Shown here one piece after another: positions 43,293 through 51,239 of a stretch of DNA of 64,000 bases. The notes under the pieces were generated by a model that had not been told where the DNA came from, ran no database searches, and worked only from the letters and a program-made list of their open reading frames with translations. Position 1 is the first letter of the stretch. Every line of letters begins with the position of its first letter. Source of the DNA: Nitrospira sp. (GTDB lineage Bacteria > Nitrospirota > Nitrospiria > Nitrospirales > UBA8639); the NCBI GenBank assembly GCA_011523385.1, contig WTGX01000007.1, forward strand, positions 1 through 64,000. The letters are read 5' to 3'. The translations under genes were made by a program, and so were the position numbers.

Positions 43293-44807
43293 ATGACCAG
43301 GACCAACTCCGGCACCCAAGTCGAACCCTGTACCCTCGTTATTTTCGGGGGATCCGGGGATCTCACAAAGCGCAAGCTCCTGCCGGCTCTTTATAATCTG
43401 GGGCTGGACGGGTTGCTTCCCGCGGACTATGCCGTGGTCGGAATCGGACGCAGGCCCTGGAACAACGATGAATTCCGTAAGGTGGCATACGGCGGTGTCA
43501 AGCAATTCTCCCGCCAGTCGCTCCAACAGGACGCATGGCACGACTTTGAGCGACGATTGTATTATTTTTCCGGAGCCAGTGAAGATCTCACGATGTATGA
43601 ACGGCTCAGCGGACGAATCGAAGAAATCGAGACCCAATTCAATTTACCGGGCAACCGCGTCTTCTACCTGGCGATTCCACCTGCCTCTTTCGGGCCCTCA
43701 TGTGAAGGGTTACGACATGCAGGGCTGGTCTATCCGGCCAACCTGCCGAACCGTGTCTCCCGGGTCATCGTTGAAAAACCCATTGGTCACGATCTGGAAT
43801 CGGCAAAGGCCATCAATACGACGATTGGCGAGGTATTCGAAGAATCCCAAATCTATCGCATCGATCATTATCTCGGAAAAGAAACGGTGCAGAATATCAT
43901 GGTGCTCCGGTTCGCCAACAGCATTTTCGAGCCCATCTGGAATCATAAATACATCGACCACGTGCAAATTACCGTGAGTGAAGAGGAGGGCTTGGGCACC
44001 AGGGCCAGTTATTACGAACACGCCGGAGCGCTCCGGGACATGATGCAAAACCACATCCTCCAACTCCTTTGCCTGATTGCCATGGAACCGCCCTATTCGT
44101 TGGAGACGAACGTCGTGCGCAATGCGCGCATGGAGGTTTTGCGTTCCCTTCGCCCGATCCGTGGCACGGACGTGGAGCGTGTCACGGTCCGCGCGCAATA
44201 CGCCCCGGGCACCGTCAAAGGCCAAGCCGTTCCCGGGTACCGCCAGGAGACAGGCGTCCGGTCGGATTCGACCACGGAGACGTACGTGGCGCTGAAGTGT
44301 TACGTAGAAAATTGGCGATGGTCGGGCGTGCCCTTTTATCTGCGAACAGGCAAAGCCATGCCGCGTCGAGCTTCGGAAATCGCCGTGCAATTCAAACACA
44401 TTCCGGAAATTCTCTTCAACGCCTCGCCTCAAACGCGACAAGCCCCCAACGTCCTGACGTTTCGCATTCAACCCCATGAAGGAATGGCGTTGAGGATTAT
44501 GTCCAAAATTCCGGGAAGCCGAACCGCAACCCATCCCGTGGACATGAACTTCAGCTACGGCGATGCCTTTTCTGCTCCATCGCCTGAAGCCTATGAACGG
44601 TTGCTGTTGGACGTGATGGCCGGAGATACTTCGCTGTTCATGCGGCGGGACGCCGTGGAAGCCTCATGGGCCTGGATTACCGACATTCTCGACGGCTGGA
44701 ACGCCCAAGGCAGCCGATGGCTGTCCGAATACCCCGCAGGCACCTGGGGTCCCGTTGAAGCCGACAAGCTCATCGCCACCGAAGGCCAACAATGGCGGTT
44801 GGTGTAA
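43293..44807 (+). CDS. zwf: Glucose-6-phosphate 1-dehydrogenase
   Basis: The 504-residue protein has the coenzyme motif IFGGSGDLTKRKLLPALYNL, substrate-binding VEKPIGHDLESA, catalytic RIDHYLGKETVQNIMVLRFAN and the C-terminal domain (PFYLRTGKAMPRRASEIAVQFK). It oxidises glucose-6-phosphate to 6-phosphogluconolactone, giving NADPH. Length and motifs are standard. It follows gnd by 10 bp. Downstream is a region of small remnants before pgi on the opposite strand. Confidence 0.96.
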   Translation: MTRTNSGTQVEPCTLVIFGGSGDLTKRKLLPALYNLGLDGLLPADYAVVGIGRRPWNNDEFRKVAYGGVKQFSRQSLQQDAWHDFERRLYYFSGASEDLTMYERLSGRIEEIETQFNLPGNRVFYLAIPPASFGPSCEGLRHAGLVYPANLPNRVSRVIVEKPIGHDLESAKAINTTIGEVFEESQIYRIDHYLGKETVQNIMVLRFANSIFEPIWNHKYIDHVQITVSEEEGLGTRASYYEHAGALRDMMQNHILQLLCLIAMEPPYSLETNVVRNARMEVLRSLRPIRGTDVERVTVRAQYAPGTVKGQAVPGYRQETGVRSDSTTETYVALKCYVENWRWSGVPFYLRTGKAMPRRASEIAVQFKHIPEILFNASPQTRQAPNVLTFRIQPHEGMALRIMSKIPGSRTATHPVDMNFSYGDAFSAPSPEAYERLLLDVMAGDTSLFMRRDAVEASWAWITDILDGWNAQGSRWLSEYPAGTWGPVEADKLIATEGQQWRLV

Positions 44808-44854
44808 AGCCGGCTCCGGCTGGGATAAATTTGACTCATTCAGGAGATTATCGA

Positions 44855-44995
44855 ATGCATGACCTGCACGAATTTCGGGAAGCTACGAAACTCGACCTGA
44901 AAGAGCTAGAGCTTCGCTTGATGATAAAGCTTGGGGCTGTAATGGTGGGAGGTTTAGTGGTCGCAATGGTTTTCTTGAAACTCAAAATCCTTTAG
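44855..44995 (+). CDS. Small membrane protein resembling the tail of DUF1640-type coiled-coil proteins
   Basis: A 46-residue ORF starts at ATG 44855 with a good ribosome site (CAGGAGATTATCG). The sequence HEFREATKLDLKELELRLMIKLGAVMVGGLVV is a short charged helix followed by one membrane helix. This matches the C-terminal end of DUF1640/CCDC90-like proteins, which are normally two to three times longer, so it may be a shortened copy. It sits in the disturbed zwf-pgi gap. Function unknown. Confidence 0.5.
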   Translation: MHDLHEFREATKLDLKELELRLMIKLGAVMVGGLVVAMVFLKLKIL

Positions 44996-45016
44996 GTTCC
45001 CTTCTTTGCCCCCTCC

Positions 45017-45156
45017 TTATCCTTCCACTGCCTTCAGGAGTCGCCTGAGGCCGGCTTCAACGTCGCAGCCGAGGTGAATCCGGATCACTCGCCGGTTGCG
45101 CGTGGAAAGACTTTTCATGTCCCCCAAGGCCTGCGCCGCGGCGAGGGTCAGCCTCC
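45017..45156 (-). pseudogene. Duplicated 3' fragment of pgi
   Basis: On the minus strand this stretch encodes TLAAAQALGDMKSLSTRNRR...CDVEAGLRRLLKAVEG and a TAA stop. It matches the C-terminus of the intact pgi at 45694 (VAAQALGDMKSLCTRNRRV...DVEAGLRRMQKAVKA) almost residue for residue. DNA identity extends over about 110 bases with few substitutions. There is no start codon or remaining pgi upstream; the homology begins just at the antitoxin stop codon. It is a duplicated gene end, most likely left by the insertion or recombination that brought the toxin-antitoxin remnant between the two copies. Confidence 0.8.
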
Positions 45157-45444
45157 CTTGGGTGCCACGGTGAGTTGGACGCCCAGCGCGTCCAGCACCT
45201 TCATCACCGTGTCAATCCGGGGATTTCGTTCCCCGGACAACGCTTTGTACAGGTTTTGGCGACCCAAGTGGGTTTCGTGCGCAATCGCGGTCATGCCGGT
45301 GGCCCGCGCCACAGTTCCAACGGCCTTCACAAACAATTCGGGCTCGTTTGCTTCCAGCGCCGCCTTCAAATATTCAACGATGGTCTCTTCATCGTCGAGC
45401 AGTTCCGCACTATCCCATGGGGTGTAGGTTTCTTTGCCCATCAT
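45148..45444 (-). CDS. HigA-like addiction-module antidote protein
   Basis: The 98-residue protein has an N-terminal WDSAELLDDEETIVEYLKAALE segment and an XRE-type helix-turn-helix (VARATGMTAIAHETHLGRQNLYKALSGERNPRIDTVMKVLDALGVQLTV). It is the usual antidote partner of short RelE/HigB-type killer proteins. Two adjacent ATG codons are possible starts (45444 and 45441); GGAGG lies one and four bases upstream, favouring the second. The toxin gene immediately upstream is truncated, so this is probably an orphan antidote that could still act as a repressor. Confidence 0.82.
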   Translation of the reverse strand: MMGKETYTPWDSAELLDDEETIVEYLKAALEANEPELFVKAVGTVARATGMTAIAHETHLGRQNLYKALSGERNPRIDTVMKVLDALGVQLTVAPKGG

Positions 45445-45450
45445 GCCTCC

Positions 45451-45537
45451 TTAGAGTGTGCGCGCCAAGGCTCGCGGGTCCCGCACGCTCTTCAGCCAAC
45501 GCAGAAAGGTGTCGCTCTTGACCACCCTGTAGGTCAT
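45451..45537 (-). pseudogene. Truncated HigB/RelE-type killer gene
   Basis: ATG 45537 opens a 28-codon frame MTYRVVKSDTFLRWLKSVRD... ending in TAA at 45451, six bases before the antidote ATG pair. The sequence matches the N-terminus of the roughly 100-residue addiction-module killer proteins (TxxFxxWLxxLRDxxAxARI). About 70 residues including the catalytic region are missing. The normal toxin-then-antitoxin order is kept, so this looks like an internal deletion that fused the early toxin frame directly to the antidote leader. Confidence 0.7.
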
Positions 45538-45544
45538 CCGCGCG

Positions 45545-45573
45545 ATTGTCTCCAATTAAAGACATTCTGTCAA
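45545..45573 (-). promoter_or_regulatory. Predicted promoter of the decayed toxin-antitoxin module
   Basis: On the minus strand TTGACA (45573-45568), 17 bases, then GACAAT (45550-45545). The start of the truncated toxin is only seven bases beyond the -10, so transcripts might begin at or near its ATG. Confidence 0.45.
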
Positions 45574-45693
45574 GAAGAATAGACCACGTCTGACTGTAAT
45601 GTCTTGGAGAATGGGCGCGGCGACTCCAGTTTCGAGGCAACCCAGAAGTTCTTGTGAGCCTTCTACTGAAGAGTCTCAAAGAAGACAGGTTCT

Positions 45694-47454
45694 TTATGAA
45701 AGCAACGCCGCCTTCACTGCTTTTTGCATTCGCCTGAGGCCGGCTTCAACGTCGCAGCCGAGATGAATCCTGATTACTCGCCGGTTGCGCGTGCAAAGAC
45801 TTTTCATGTCCCCCAATGCCTGCGCCGCCACCAACGTCCCGAAGGAATAGGGCTCCCCGGGAATATCCAGATCCTCGCTTTGATCCGCAGTGACCTGAAG
45901 AAACACGCCGGAAGCGGGACCGCCCTTATGGAGTTGGCCGGTTGAATGCAGGAAGCGGGGACCATACCCCAACGTCGTCGCCACTCGTCTCGTGTCACGA
46001 ATGAGGCCGCGAATACGCTGGAGCGCCTCATGAACCGCCGGTGTCCGTTCCAGGTACGCATTGATTGCCACGTAGTCGCCGGTCCGTACCTGAGAGAGAT
46101 GTGCGACCATTGCTTGGGCCAGCGAAGACGCGCCTTTCAACGCTTGATGATTCGCGTCATCGGTGAAAAGACGAACGTCGCCATCCGTGATGATAGGTGA
46201 ATCCTCCGGCAAGCGTCCATTCTTTTTGAATTCCTCGAGATAGAACTTGGTAAACTCTTTGCTTTCCTGGACGTTGGGTTGATCGAACGCATTGACGCCC
46301 AACAGGGACCCTGCTGTGGCAGTCGCCATTTCCCACCGGAAAAACTCCTGACCGAGATTCATCAGACTCGTGCAATCAATGCGCACGACCGGATGCCCGG
46401 CCGATTGCAAGGCATCGACGGTCGCTTCCTGCTCCGGAACGGTCCCGTCCGCGTACCGGATATAGATGAACACGCGATCGTTGCCGTAGACGTGCGCATC
46501 TCCCAACGGTTCGTCATCAACCGGGATGAGGCCTTTTCCTTCTTTCCCCGTACTTTCGGCAATCAACTGTTCCAACCAGGCCCCCAGATCACTGATGGCG
46601 GGAGAGGTGATGAACGTCACCTTGTCACGGCCGGCTTTGGCCAACGTCGCCAAAACCGTCCCCAACGTGATCGCGGGATTGTCCGTAGCGGGCACGGTCG
46701 CCTCGCATTGTTGTCGCATGCGTTCGGCCTGGCGCAGCAGAACCTCCACGTTCACACCCATCGCCGCGGCCGGCACCATGCCGAAGTTGGACAAGGCTGC
46801 ATAGCGTCCTCCAATGTCTGGAACACCTGGGAAAATCGCGCGAAACCCGAGTTCACGGACCAAGCCCTCCAGTTGCGAACCCGGATCAGTAATCGCGATA
46901 AAATTTTCTCCCGCTCGGTCACCCCTGATCCGTCGCATTCGTTCAAAGAAATATTTCTGGAACACCAGCGGTTCGGTAGTCGAACCGGACTTGCTCGCCA
47001 CGATACACAGCGTCCGTTCGAGATCGACTCTTTCTTCAAAACTCCTCACTTGCGAAGGAACGGTACTATCCAGCACGTGCAGTTCAGGAAAGCCAGGGAT
47101 GACGCCATAGGTCATCCGGAACACTTCAGGACAAAGGCTGCTGCCGCCCATGCCCAACAGGAGGATATGAGTGAACCCGGCGGTTTTGACTTCATTGGCA
47201 AACGCCTGCAATTGCGGGACGTAACGGATCTGATGCTCGGAAACGGTCAGCCAACCGAGGGCGTTTCGAATGACGGCTTGATGCGCGGGGGCCTCATGCC
47301 ACAGTGCGGGATCCTTGGCCCAGAGCCTGCGGACAAAGTCCTTGGCTTGCAAATCATCCAACGCGGCACGCACGGCCTCGTCGCATGATCCCACCGAGAA
47401 GGTCTGGTGGTTCATGTCCGGGTCCCGTGGCCGTTCCTGACCGTTTTCACTCAT
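45694..47454 (-). CDS. pgi: Glucose-6-phosphate isomerase
   Basis: This 586-residue protein of the SIS-type isomerase family has LLLGMGGSSLCPEVFRM (sugar-phosphate loop), LCIVASKSGSTTEPLVFQKYFFERM (the SGGT-like signature), DIGGRYAALSNFGMVPAAAMG, the catalytic region SESTGKEGKGLIPVDDEPL and C-terminal FLHSTGQLHKGG. It interconverts glucose-6-phosphate and fructose-6-phosphate. The sequence type is the one found as the C-terminal half of transaldolase-Pgi fusions, here without a transaldolase domain. It is opposite to zwf. Its 3' end is duplicated about 0.65 kb downstream. Confidence 0.92.
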   Translation of the reverse strand: MSENGQERPRDPDMNHQTFSVGSCDEAVRAALDDLQAKDFVRRLWAKDPALWHEAPAHQAVIRNALGWLTVSEHQIRYVPQLQAFANEVKTAGFTHILLLGMGGSSLCPEVFRMTYGVIPGFPELHVLDSTVPSQVRSFEERVDLERTLCIVASKSGSTTEPLVFQKYFFERMRRIRGDRAGENFIAITDPGSQLEGLVRELGFRAIFPGVPDIGGRYAALSNFGMVPAAAMGVNVEVLLRQAERMRQQCEATVPATDNPAITLGTVLATLAKAGRDKVTFITSPAISDLGAWLEQLIAESTGKEGKGLIPVDDEPLGDAHVYGNDRVFIYIRYADGTVPEQEATVDALQSAGHPVVRIDCTSLMNLGQEFFRWEMATATAGSLLGVNAFDQPNVQESKEFTKFYLEEFKKNGRLPEDSPIITDGDVRLFTDDANHQALKGASSLAQAMVAHLSQVRTGDYVAINAYLERTPAVHEALQRIRGLIRDTRRVATTLGYGPRFLHSTGQLHKGGPASGVFLQVTADQSEDLDIPGEPYSFGTLVAAQALGDMKSLCTRNRRVIRIHLGCDVEAGLRRMQKAVKAALLS

Positions 47455-47507
47455 GGGTTGGATTCAACAAAAAACCGCGGCCTCGGCGTAAAGATACTCC
47501 GATTCCG

Positions 47508-48518
47508 TCATTCCCGCGCACGCGGGGAGGTGGATTCACATTTGAAGTGCAACAGATGGTTTCTAAAAACCTCGGCGGGTGTCTGATAGCCGAGACATTT
47601 GCGTGGCGTATTATTATAGGCCTGCACCAGTTGTGTAAAGTGTTCATCCGAGAGCGCCGCCAAATCGGTCTTGCGGGGTAGGGTCCGGCGCAAGCGGCCG
47701 ATGGCGTTTTCGACGCCGCCTTTTTGCCACGGCGCATGGGGCTGGCAAAAGAAGGTCTCGAGGCCAAGGGCATGGAGGTGGTAATGCCGGGCGAACTCCG
47801 TGCCGTTGTCGAAGGAGACGGTTTGCCGCCAGGTAGGGGGCAAGGGAGCCAGGAGGCGGGCCATGGCCTGGGCGATAGGAGCGGCCGCCTTGCCGGGGGG
47901 CCGGGCGGCCAGCAGGAGGCGGGAGTGGCGTTCATGGAGGGTGAGGATAGCTTGGCCGTAGATTCGGAACAACATCAGATCGGCCTCCCAGTGGCCAGGT
48001 GTCCGCCGGTCCGCGACGGGGGCGGGCCGCTCAGCCAGCGGGCGGCGCAGGGCGATGAAGGAGGCCGGGCTCCGGCCTTTATAGCGGCGGCGCCCCCGTT
48101 TCGCTTTCGCCTGGGGGAGATAGTGGCGCCAGGTGTACTCTTTTTTGCGGGCGATCTGGGCATAGATGAAGCGGTAGATGGTTTCGTGAGAGATAACCGG
48201 CCGGTGCTGGTCCACGGCGAGGCGGCCGGCCACCTGTTGGGGCGACCAGCCGCGTTGGAGGTGCGCCAGGACGGTGGTGCGGAGCGTGGGGTCGCGGTCC
48301 AGCTTGGAGCCCTGCCAGCGGCGCGCCCGGGCTTGTTGGTTGGCATAGCCGGGTTGATAGTCCTGGGTCGCGGAGCCATTGCGCTTCAGTTCCCGAGCCA
48401 CGGTCGATGGCGCGCGATCCAGAGTTGCCGCAATTTGGCGGATCGAGTATCCCGTGGTGTGTAAACGGGCCATTTCACAGCGGTCTTCAAGGGTGAGGTG
48501 TGTGTAGTGGTATCCCAT
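47508..48518 (-). CDS. IS30-family transposase
   Basis: The 336-residue protein begins with the IS30 helix-turn-helix region (YTHLTLEDRCEMARLHTTGYSIRQIAATLDRAPSTVARELKRNG). The DDE domain is complete: GHWEADLM, VSFDNGTEF and GGVENAIGRLRR, with RFIYAQIARKKE and SRLLLAARPPGK between. The stop codon at 47508 lies about 25 bases outside the left terminal repeat, so the last ten or so residues (STSPRARE) are encoded by the target sequence. GTTAAGGTGTTGCC precedes the ATG. It appears intact and potentially active. Confidence 0.93.
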   Translation of the reverse strand: MGYHYTHLTLEDRCEMARLHTTGYSIRQIAATLDRAPSTVARELKRNGSATQDYQPGYANQQARARRWQGSKLDRDPTLRTTVLAHLQRGWSPQQVAGRLAVDQHRPVISHETIYRFIYAQIARKKEYTWRHYLPQAKAKRGRRRYKGRSPASFIALRRPLAERPAPVADRRTPGHWEADLMLFRIYGQAILTLHERHSRLLLAARPPGKAAAPIAQAMARLLAPLPPTWRQTVSFDNGTEFARHYHLHALGLETFFCQPHAPWQKGGVENAIGRLRRTLPRKTDLAALSDEHFTQLVQAYNNTPRKCLGYQTPAEVFRNHLLHFKCESTSPRARE

Positions 48519-48560
48519 GGCAACACCTTAACAAGGTGTTGCACTTCGTTTGTGAATTTA
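47531..48560 (-). mobile_element. IS30-family insertion sequence
   Basis: About 1,030 bp bounded by imperfect terminal repeats: ATTCACATTTGAAGTGCAACA at 47534-47554 and, inverted, TGTTGCACTTCGTTTGTGAAT at 48537-48557 (18 of 21 positions match). It encodes one DDE transposase and interrupts a dispersed palindromic repeat. The exact outer boundary and target duplication cannot be fixed by eye. Confidence 0.82.
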
Positions 48561-48638
48561 GGGAATCCAGGGTCGTTTCCTTCACGGACGAAGAAAAAAG
48601 CAAAGACCCTGGATCCCCGATCAGGGCCTGTCCTCGAC

Positions 48639-48680
48639 CCCCGATTACAAACGTCGAGGGCAGGCTGTTAGTAATCGGGG
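48639..48680. repeat. Inverted repeat CCCCGATTAC / GTAATCGGGG
   Basis: Ten-base perfect arms at 48639-48648 and 48671-48680 enclose a 22-base loop between the IS30 element and tkt. It may act as a terminator-like stem for tkt transcripts, though there is no clear U-tract. Confidence 0.55.
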
Positions 48681-48694
48681 ATCGGGGATCGGGG
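48674..48694. repeat. Tandem repeat (ATCGGGG)x3
   Basis: Three exact head-to-tail copies of the heptamer ATCGGGG, followed by a partial fourth (ATGAC), overlap the right arm of the inverted repeat downstream of tkt. Confidence 0.7.
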
Positions 48695-48748
48695 ATGACA
48701 AGAGGAGGTTTTGATATGTTTGTCACGACACGCTTGTGACGAATGTGG

Positions 48749-50845
48749 TCACCGAACTTCCGCGTTGACGGCCGTCTCCAACTGTTGTTTGGCCGCAGCT
48801 ACGATCCGGTCCACGGTAAATCCGAAATGTTGAAGTAAATCCTTATACGGTGCCGATGCTCCATAGGTGTCGATGCCGAGACTCGCACCATTCGGCCCCA
48901 CGTACTTGCTCCAACCGAACGTCGTGGCTTGCTCGCAGGAAACCCTGGCCGTCACCTCTGGAGGAAGGACGCTGTTCTGATATTCCCGGCTTTGCTGCTC
49001 GAAGAGTCCCCAGGACGGCATGCTCACGACTCGCGCATGAATGCCCTGCCCTTTGAGTTCTTCATACGCTTGTACACAGAGCGACACTTCACTCCCGGAA
49101 GCCAACAGCAGCACCTCTGGTTTGCCGTTCTCGGCATCCGCCAGGACATACGCGCCTTTGGCAAGGCCGCTGGCCGGCGCAAATCGCGTCCGGTCCAACG
49201 TCGGAATGGCCTGCCGCGTCAGAACCAATATTGCGGGTTGCCGTTGGAGTTGCATGATGGTCCGCCATGCTTCCACGACTTCATTGGCATCCCCGGGCCT
49301 GATCAGCACGAGATTGGGAATGGCCCGTAACGACGCCAGGTGCTCGATGGGTTGATGCGTGGGTCCGTCCTCGCCAAGACTGATCGAATCATGCGTGAAC
49401 ACGTAAATCACGGGAAGGTTCATCATGGCCGCGAGACGGATGGCCGGTCGTCCGTAATCGCTGAAGATCAGAAACCCCGCGCCGTAGGGACGAACTTTCG
49501 AGAGCGCCATCCCGCTCAGGATCGAACCCATGGCGTGTTCCCGAACGCCGAAGTGCAAATTGCGCCCGCCCTCGGATCCGGCTTGAAAATCCCCGGTTCC
49601 CTCGAAGGTCAGGAGCGTCTTGGTGGAGGGAGCCAGATCCGCGGAACCGCCGATCAACCAAGGCACTTCCCTGGCTATGGCATTGAGGACTTTTCCGGAA
49701 GCCGCCCTGCTTGCCAGGCCCTTGGGGTCCGCGGGGAATTCCGGTAATTCCTTGTCCCAACTTTCGGGCAGTTGCCGGCTTTCCATTTTCGACAACTGAT
49801 CCGCCAGTTCAGGATGTTTCTCCCGGTACGCCTGAAACATGGTGGTCCAAGCCTCTCGCGCAGCCTTGCCCCGCGCTCCTATACCGGAGCGAAAATGCGT
49901 CAGGACTTCCCCGGGCACCAAAAATTTCGCCTCTTCAGGCCATCCGTAGTTTTGCTTCGTCAGGCGAATTTCTTCTTCGCCCAACGGTTCGCCGTGTGCT
50001 CCATGCGTATCCTGTTTATTGGGCGCGCCGAACGCGATGTGACTGTCCACGATAATGAGACTCGGGCCTCCGGTTTCGTGCTTGAACGAATCGAACGCCT
50101 TGGTCAACGCTTCCAGATCATTGGCGTCGTTCACGTGCGACACGTTCCATCCATAGGCTCGAAATCTTGCCGCCACGTCTTCACTGAAGGCCAATGCGGT
50201 TTTGCCCTCGATGGTGATACGGTTGTTGTCGTACACCCAACAGAGATTCGACAACTTGAGATGGCCCGCGAGCGAGGCGGCTTCGCTGGAAACGCCTTCC
50301 ATCAAACACCCGTCTCCACAAAAAGAAAACACGTCGTAATCGATGACGTCGAAACCGGGGCGATTGAAATACCTGGCCATCCACTGTTGGGCAATGGCCA
50401 TGCCGACGCTGTTCGCCAATCCCTGTCCCAGGGGGCCGGTGGTGGTTTCCACGCCGGTCGTACAATGCTGTTCGGGATGACCCGGACATTTGCTGCCCAA
50501 TTGCCGAAACCGTTTAATGTCGTCCAAAGACACAGCAAGCCGGTTGCCTGGAGCCTCTCCGGCGGCGGACTCCTTGACTTCGCACAGATGCAGGATGGCA
50601 TACAACAGCATGGAGGCATGGCCCACGGAAAGAACGAAGCGATCTCGATTGGGCCAACCGGGCTCACCGGGATCAAAACGCAAAAAGCGATTCCATAAAC
50701 AATAGGCCACCGGTGCCAGGGCCATGGGGGCTCCGGGATGACCGGAGTTTGCGGCTTGGACCGCGTCCATGGCTAACGTCCGAATGGTGTTGATACTGAG
50801 ATGCTCTACGGATTGCTGCCCTGACATAGCCATCATCCCTTTCAT
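48749..50845 (-). CDS. tkt: Transketolase
   Basis: The 698-residue thiamine-diphosphate enzyme has all usual motifs: AANSGHPGAPMALAPVAYCLW, GPLGQGLANSVGMAIAQQW, cofactor-binding FCGDGCLMEGVSSEAASLAGH...NNRITIEG, the second-domain FLIFSDYGRPAIRLAAMMNLP and HDSISLGEDGPTHQPIEHLASLRAIPN. It moves two-carbon ketol units in the pentose phosphate pathway or Calvin cycle. AAGGA five bases before the ATG at 50845 supports the listed start. It completes the gnd-zwf-pgi-tkt neighbourhood, although the IS30 copy separates it from pgi. Confidence 0.96.
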   Translation of the reverse strand: MKGMMAMSGQQSVEHLSINTIRTLAMDAVQAANSGHPGAPMALAPVAYCLWNRFLRFDPGEPGWPNRDRFVLSVGHASMLLYAILHLCEVKESAAGEAPGNRLAVSLDDIKRFRQLGSKCPGHPEQHCTTGVETTTGPLGQGLANSVGMAIAQQWMARYFNRPGFDVIDYDVFSFCGDGCLMEGVSSEAASLAGHLKLSNLCWVYDNNRITIEGKTALAFSEDVAARFRAYGWNVSHVNDANDLEALTKAFDSFKHETGGPSLIIVDSHIAFGAPNKQDTHGAHGEPLGEEEIRLTKQNYGWPEEAKFLVPGEVLTHFRSGIGARGKAAREAWTTMFQAYREKHPELADQLSKMESRQLPESWDKELPEFPADPKGLASRAASGKVLNAIAREVPWLIGGSADLAPSTKTLLTFEGTGDFQAGSEGGRNLHFGVREHAMGSILSGMALSKVRPYGAGFLIFSDYGRPAIRLAAMMNLPVIYVFTHDSISLGEDGPTHQPIEHLASLRAIPNLVLIRPGDANEVVEAWRTIMQLQRQPAILVLTRQAIPTLDRTRFAPASGLAKGAYVLADAENGKPEVLLLASGSEVSLCVQAYEELKGQGIHARVVSMPSWGLFEQQSREYQNSVLPPEVTARVSCEQATTFGWSKYVGPNGASLGIDTYGASAPYKDLLQHFGFTVDRIVAAAKQQLETAVNAEVR

Positions 50846-51037
50846 GCTATCCTTACGTGGTTACGGTTCATGGAGATATACGTAAATTTACCACGTCATT
50901 CGATTATTCAAGGCGAACGTGACGTCAATGGGAGAATACCCTTTTGAAGAAGGTCTTGCCAAATGAGGGCAGTGAGCAGCGGAAGTTCACCAGTTCATTG
51001 CAAACCGGCTTCTCACGGCCTTATGATACAACCTGCG

Positions 51038-51232
51038 ATGAAAGTCCTCGTGACCAATCCGCATCAGGAGCTTGAAGTGCCGGGACCTACCAGGGTTCAA
51101 CAACTCCTGAAACGGCTCGACCTGACGCCCGAGGCCTATCTGGTCATCCGCGGGGACGAGTTAGTCACGGAGGACACGGTGCTTCAGGATTCGGACTCGA
51201 TTGAAATCCGATCGGTCATCTCCGGGGGATAA
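51038..51232 (+). CDS. Ubiquitin-like sulfur carrier protein (TtuB/ThiS/MoaD-like)
   Basis: From ATG 51038 the protein has 64 residues with a ubiquitin-like pattern: MKVLVTNPHQELEVPG, VQQLLKRLDLTPEAYLVIRGDELVTEDTVLQDSDSIEIRSVISGG. It ends in the Gly-Gly tail that is adenylated and thiocarboxylated in sulfur carriers. The next gene, 7 bp downstream, is a TtuA-like tRNA thiolase, so a TtuB-type role in tRNA 2-thiouridine formation is the best inference. The 25 residues listed before this Met look non-coding; an alternative ATG at 51023 exists. Confidence 0.82.
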   Translation: MKVLVTNPHQELEVPGPTRVQQLLKRLDLTPEAYLVIRGDELVTEDTVLQDSDSIEIRSVISGG

Positions 51233-51239
51233 CCGCTCC

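Larger units (their letters stand above)
47506..48618. repeat. Dispersed palindromic repeat, copy 1, interrupted by the IS30 element
   Basis: Left part CGTCATTCCCGCGCACGCGGGGA (47506-47528) and right part GGAATCCAGGGTC...AAGAAAAAAGCAAAGACCCTGGATCCCC (48562-48618) together correspond to the uninterrupted copy at 52273-52347. The right part forms a long stem (AATCCAGGGTC with GACCCTGGATC). The pieces are separated only by the IS. Confidence 0.7.

Noticed and set aside
43710-44534. 274-residue minus-strand ORF
   Set aside because: Antisense to zwf; no independent coding evidence.
46279-47388. 369-residue plus-strand ORF
   Set aside because: Antisense to pgi with no family resemblance.
48639-48694. 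CRISPR-like array
   Set aside because: The heptamers are directly tandem without spacers and too short for CRISPR repeats; no cas genes occur in the window.
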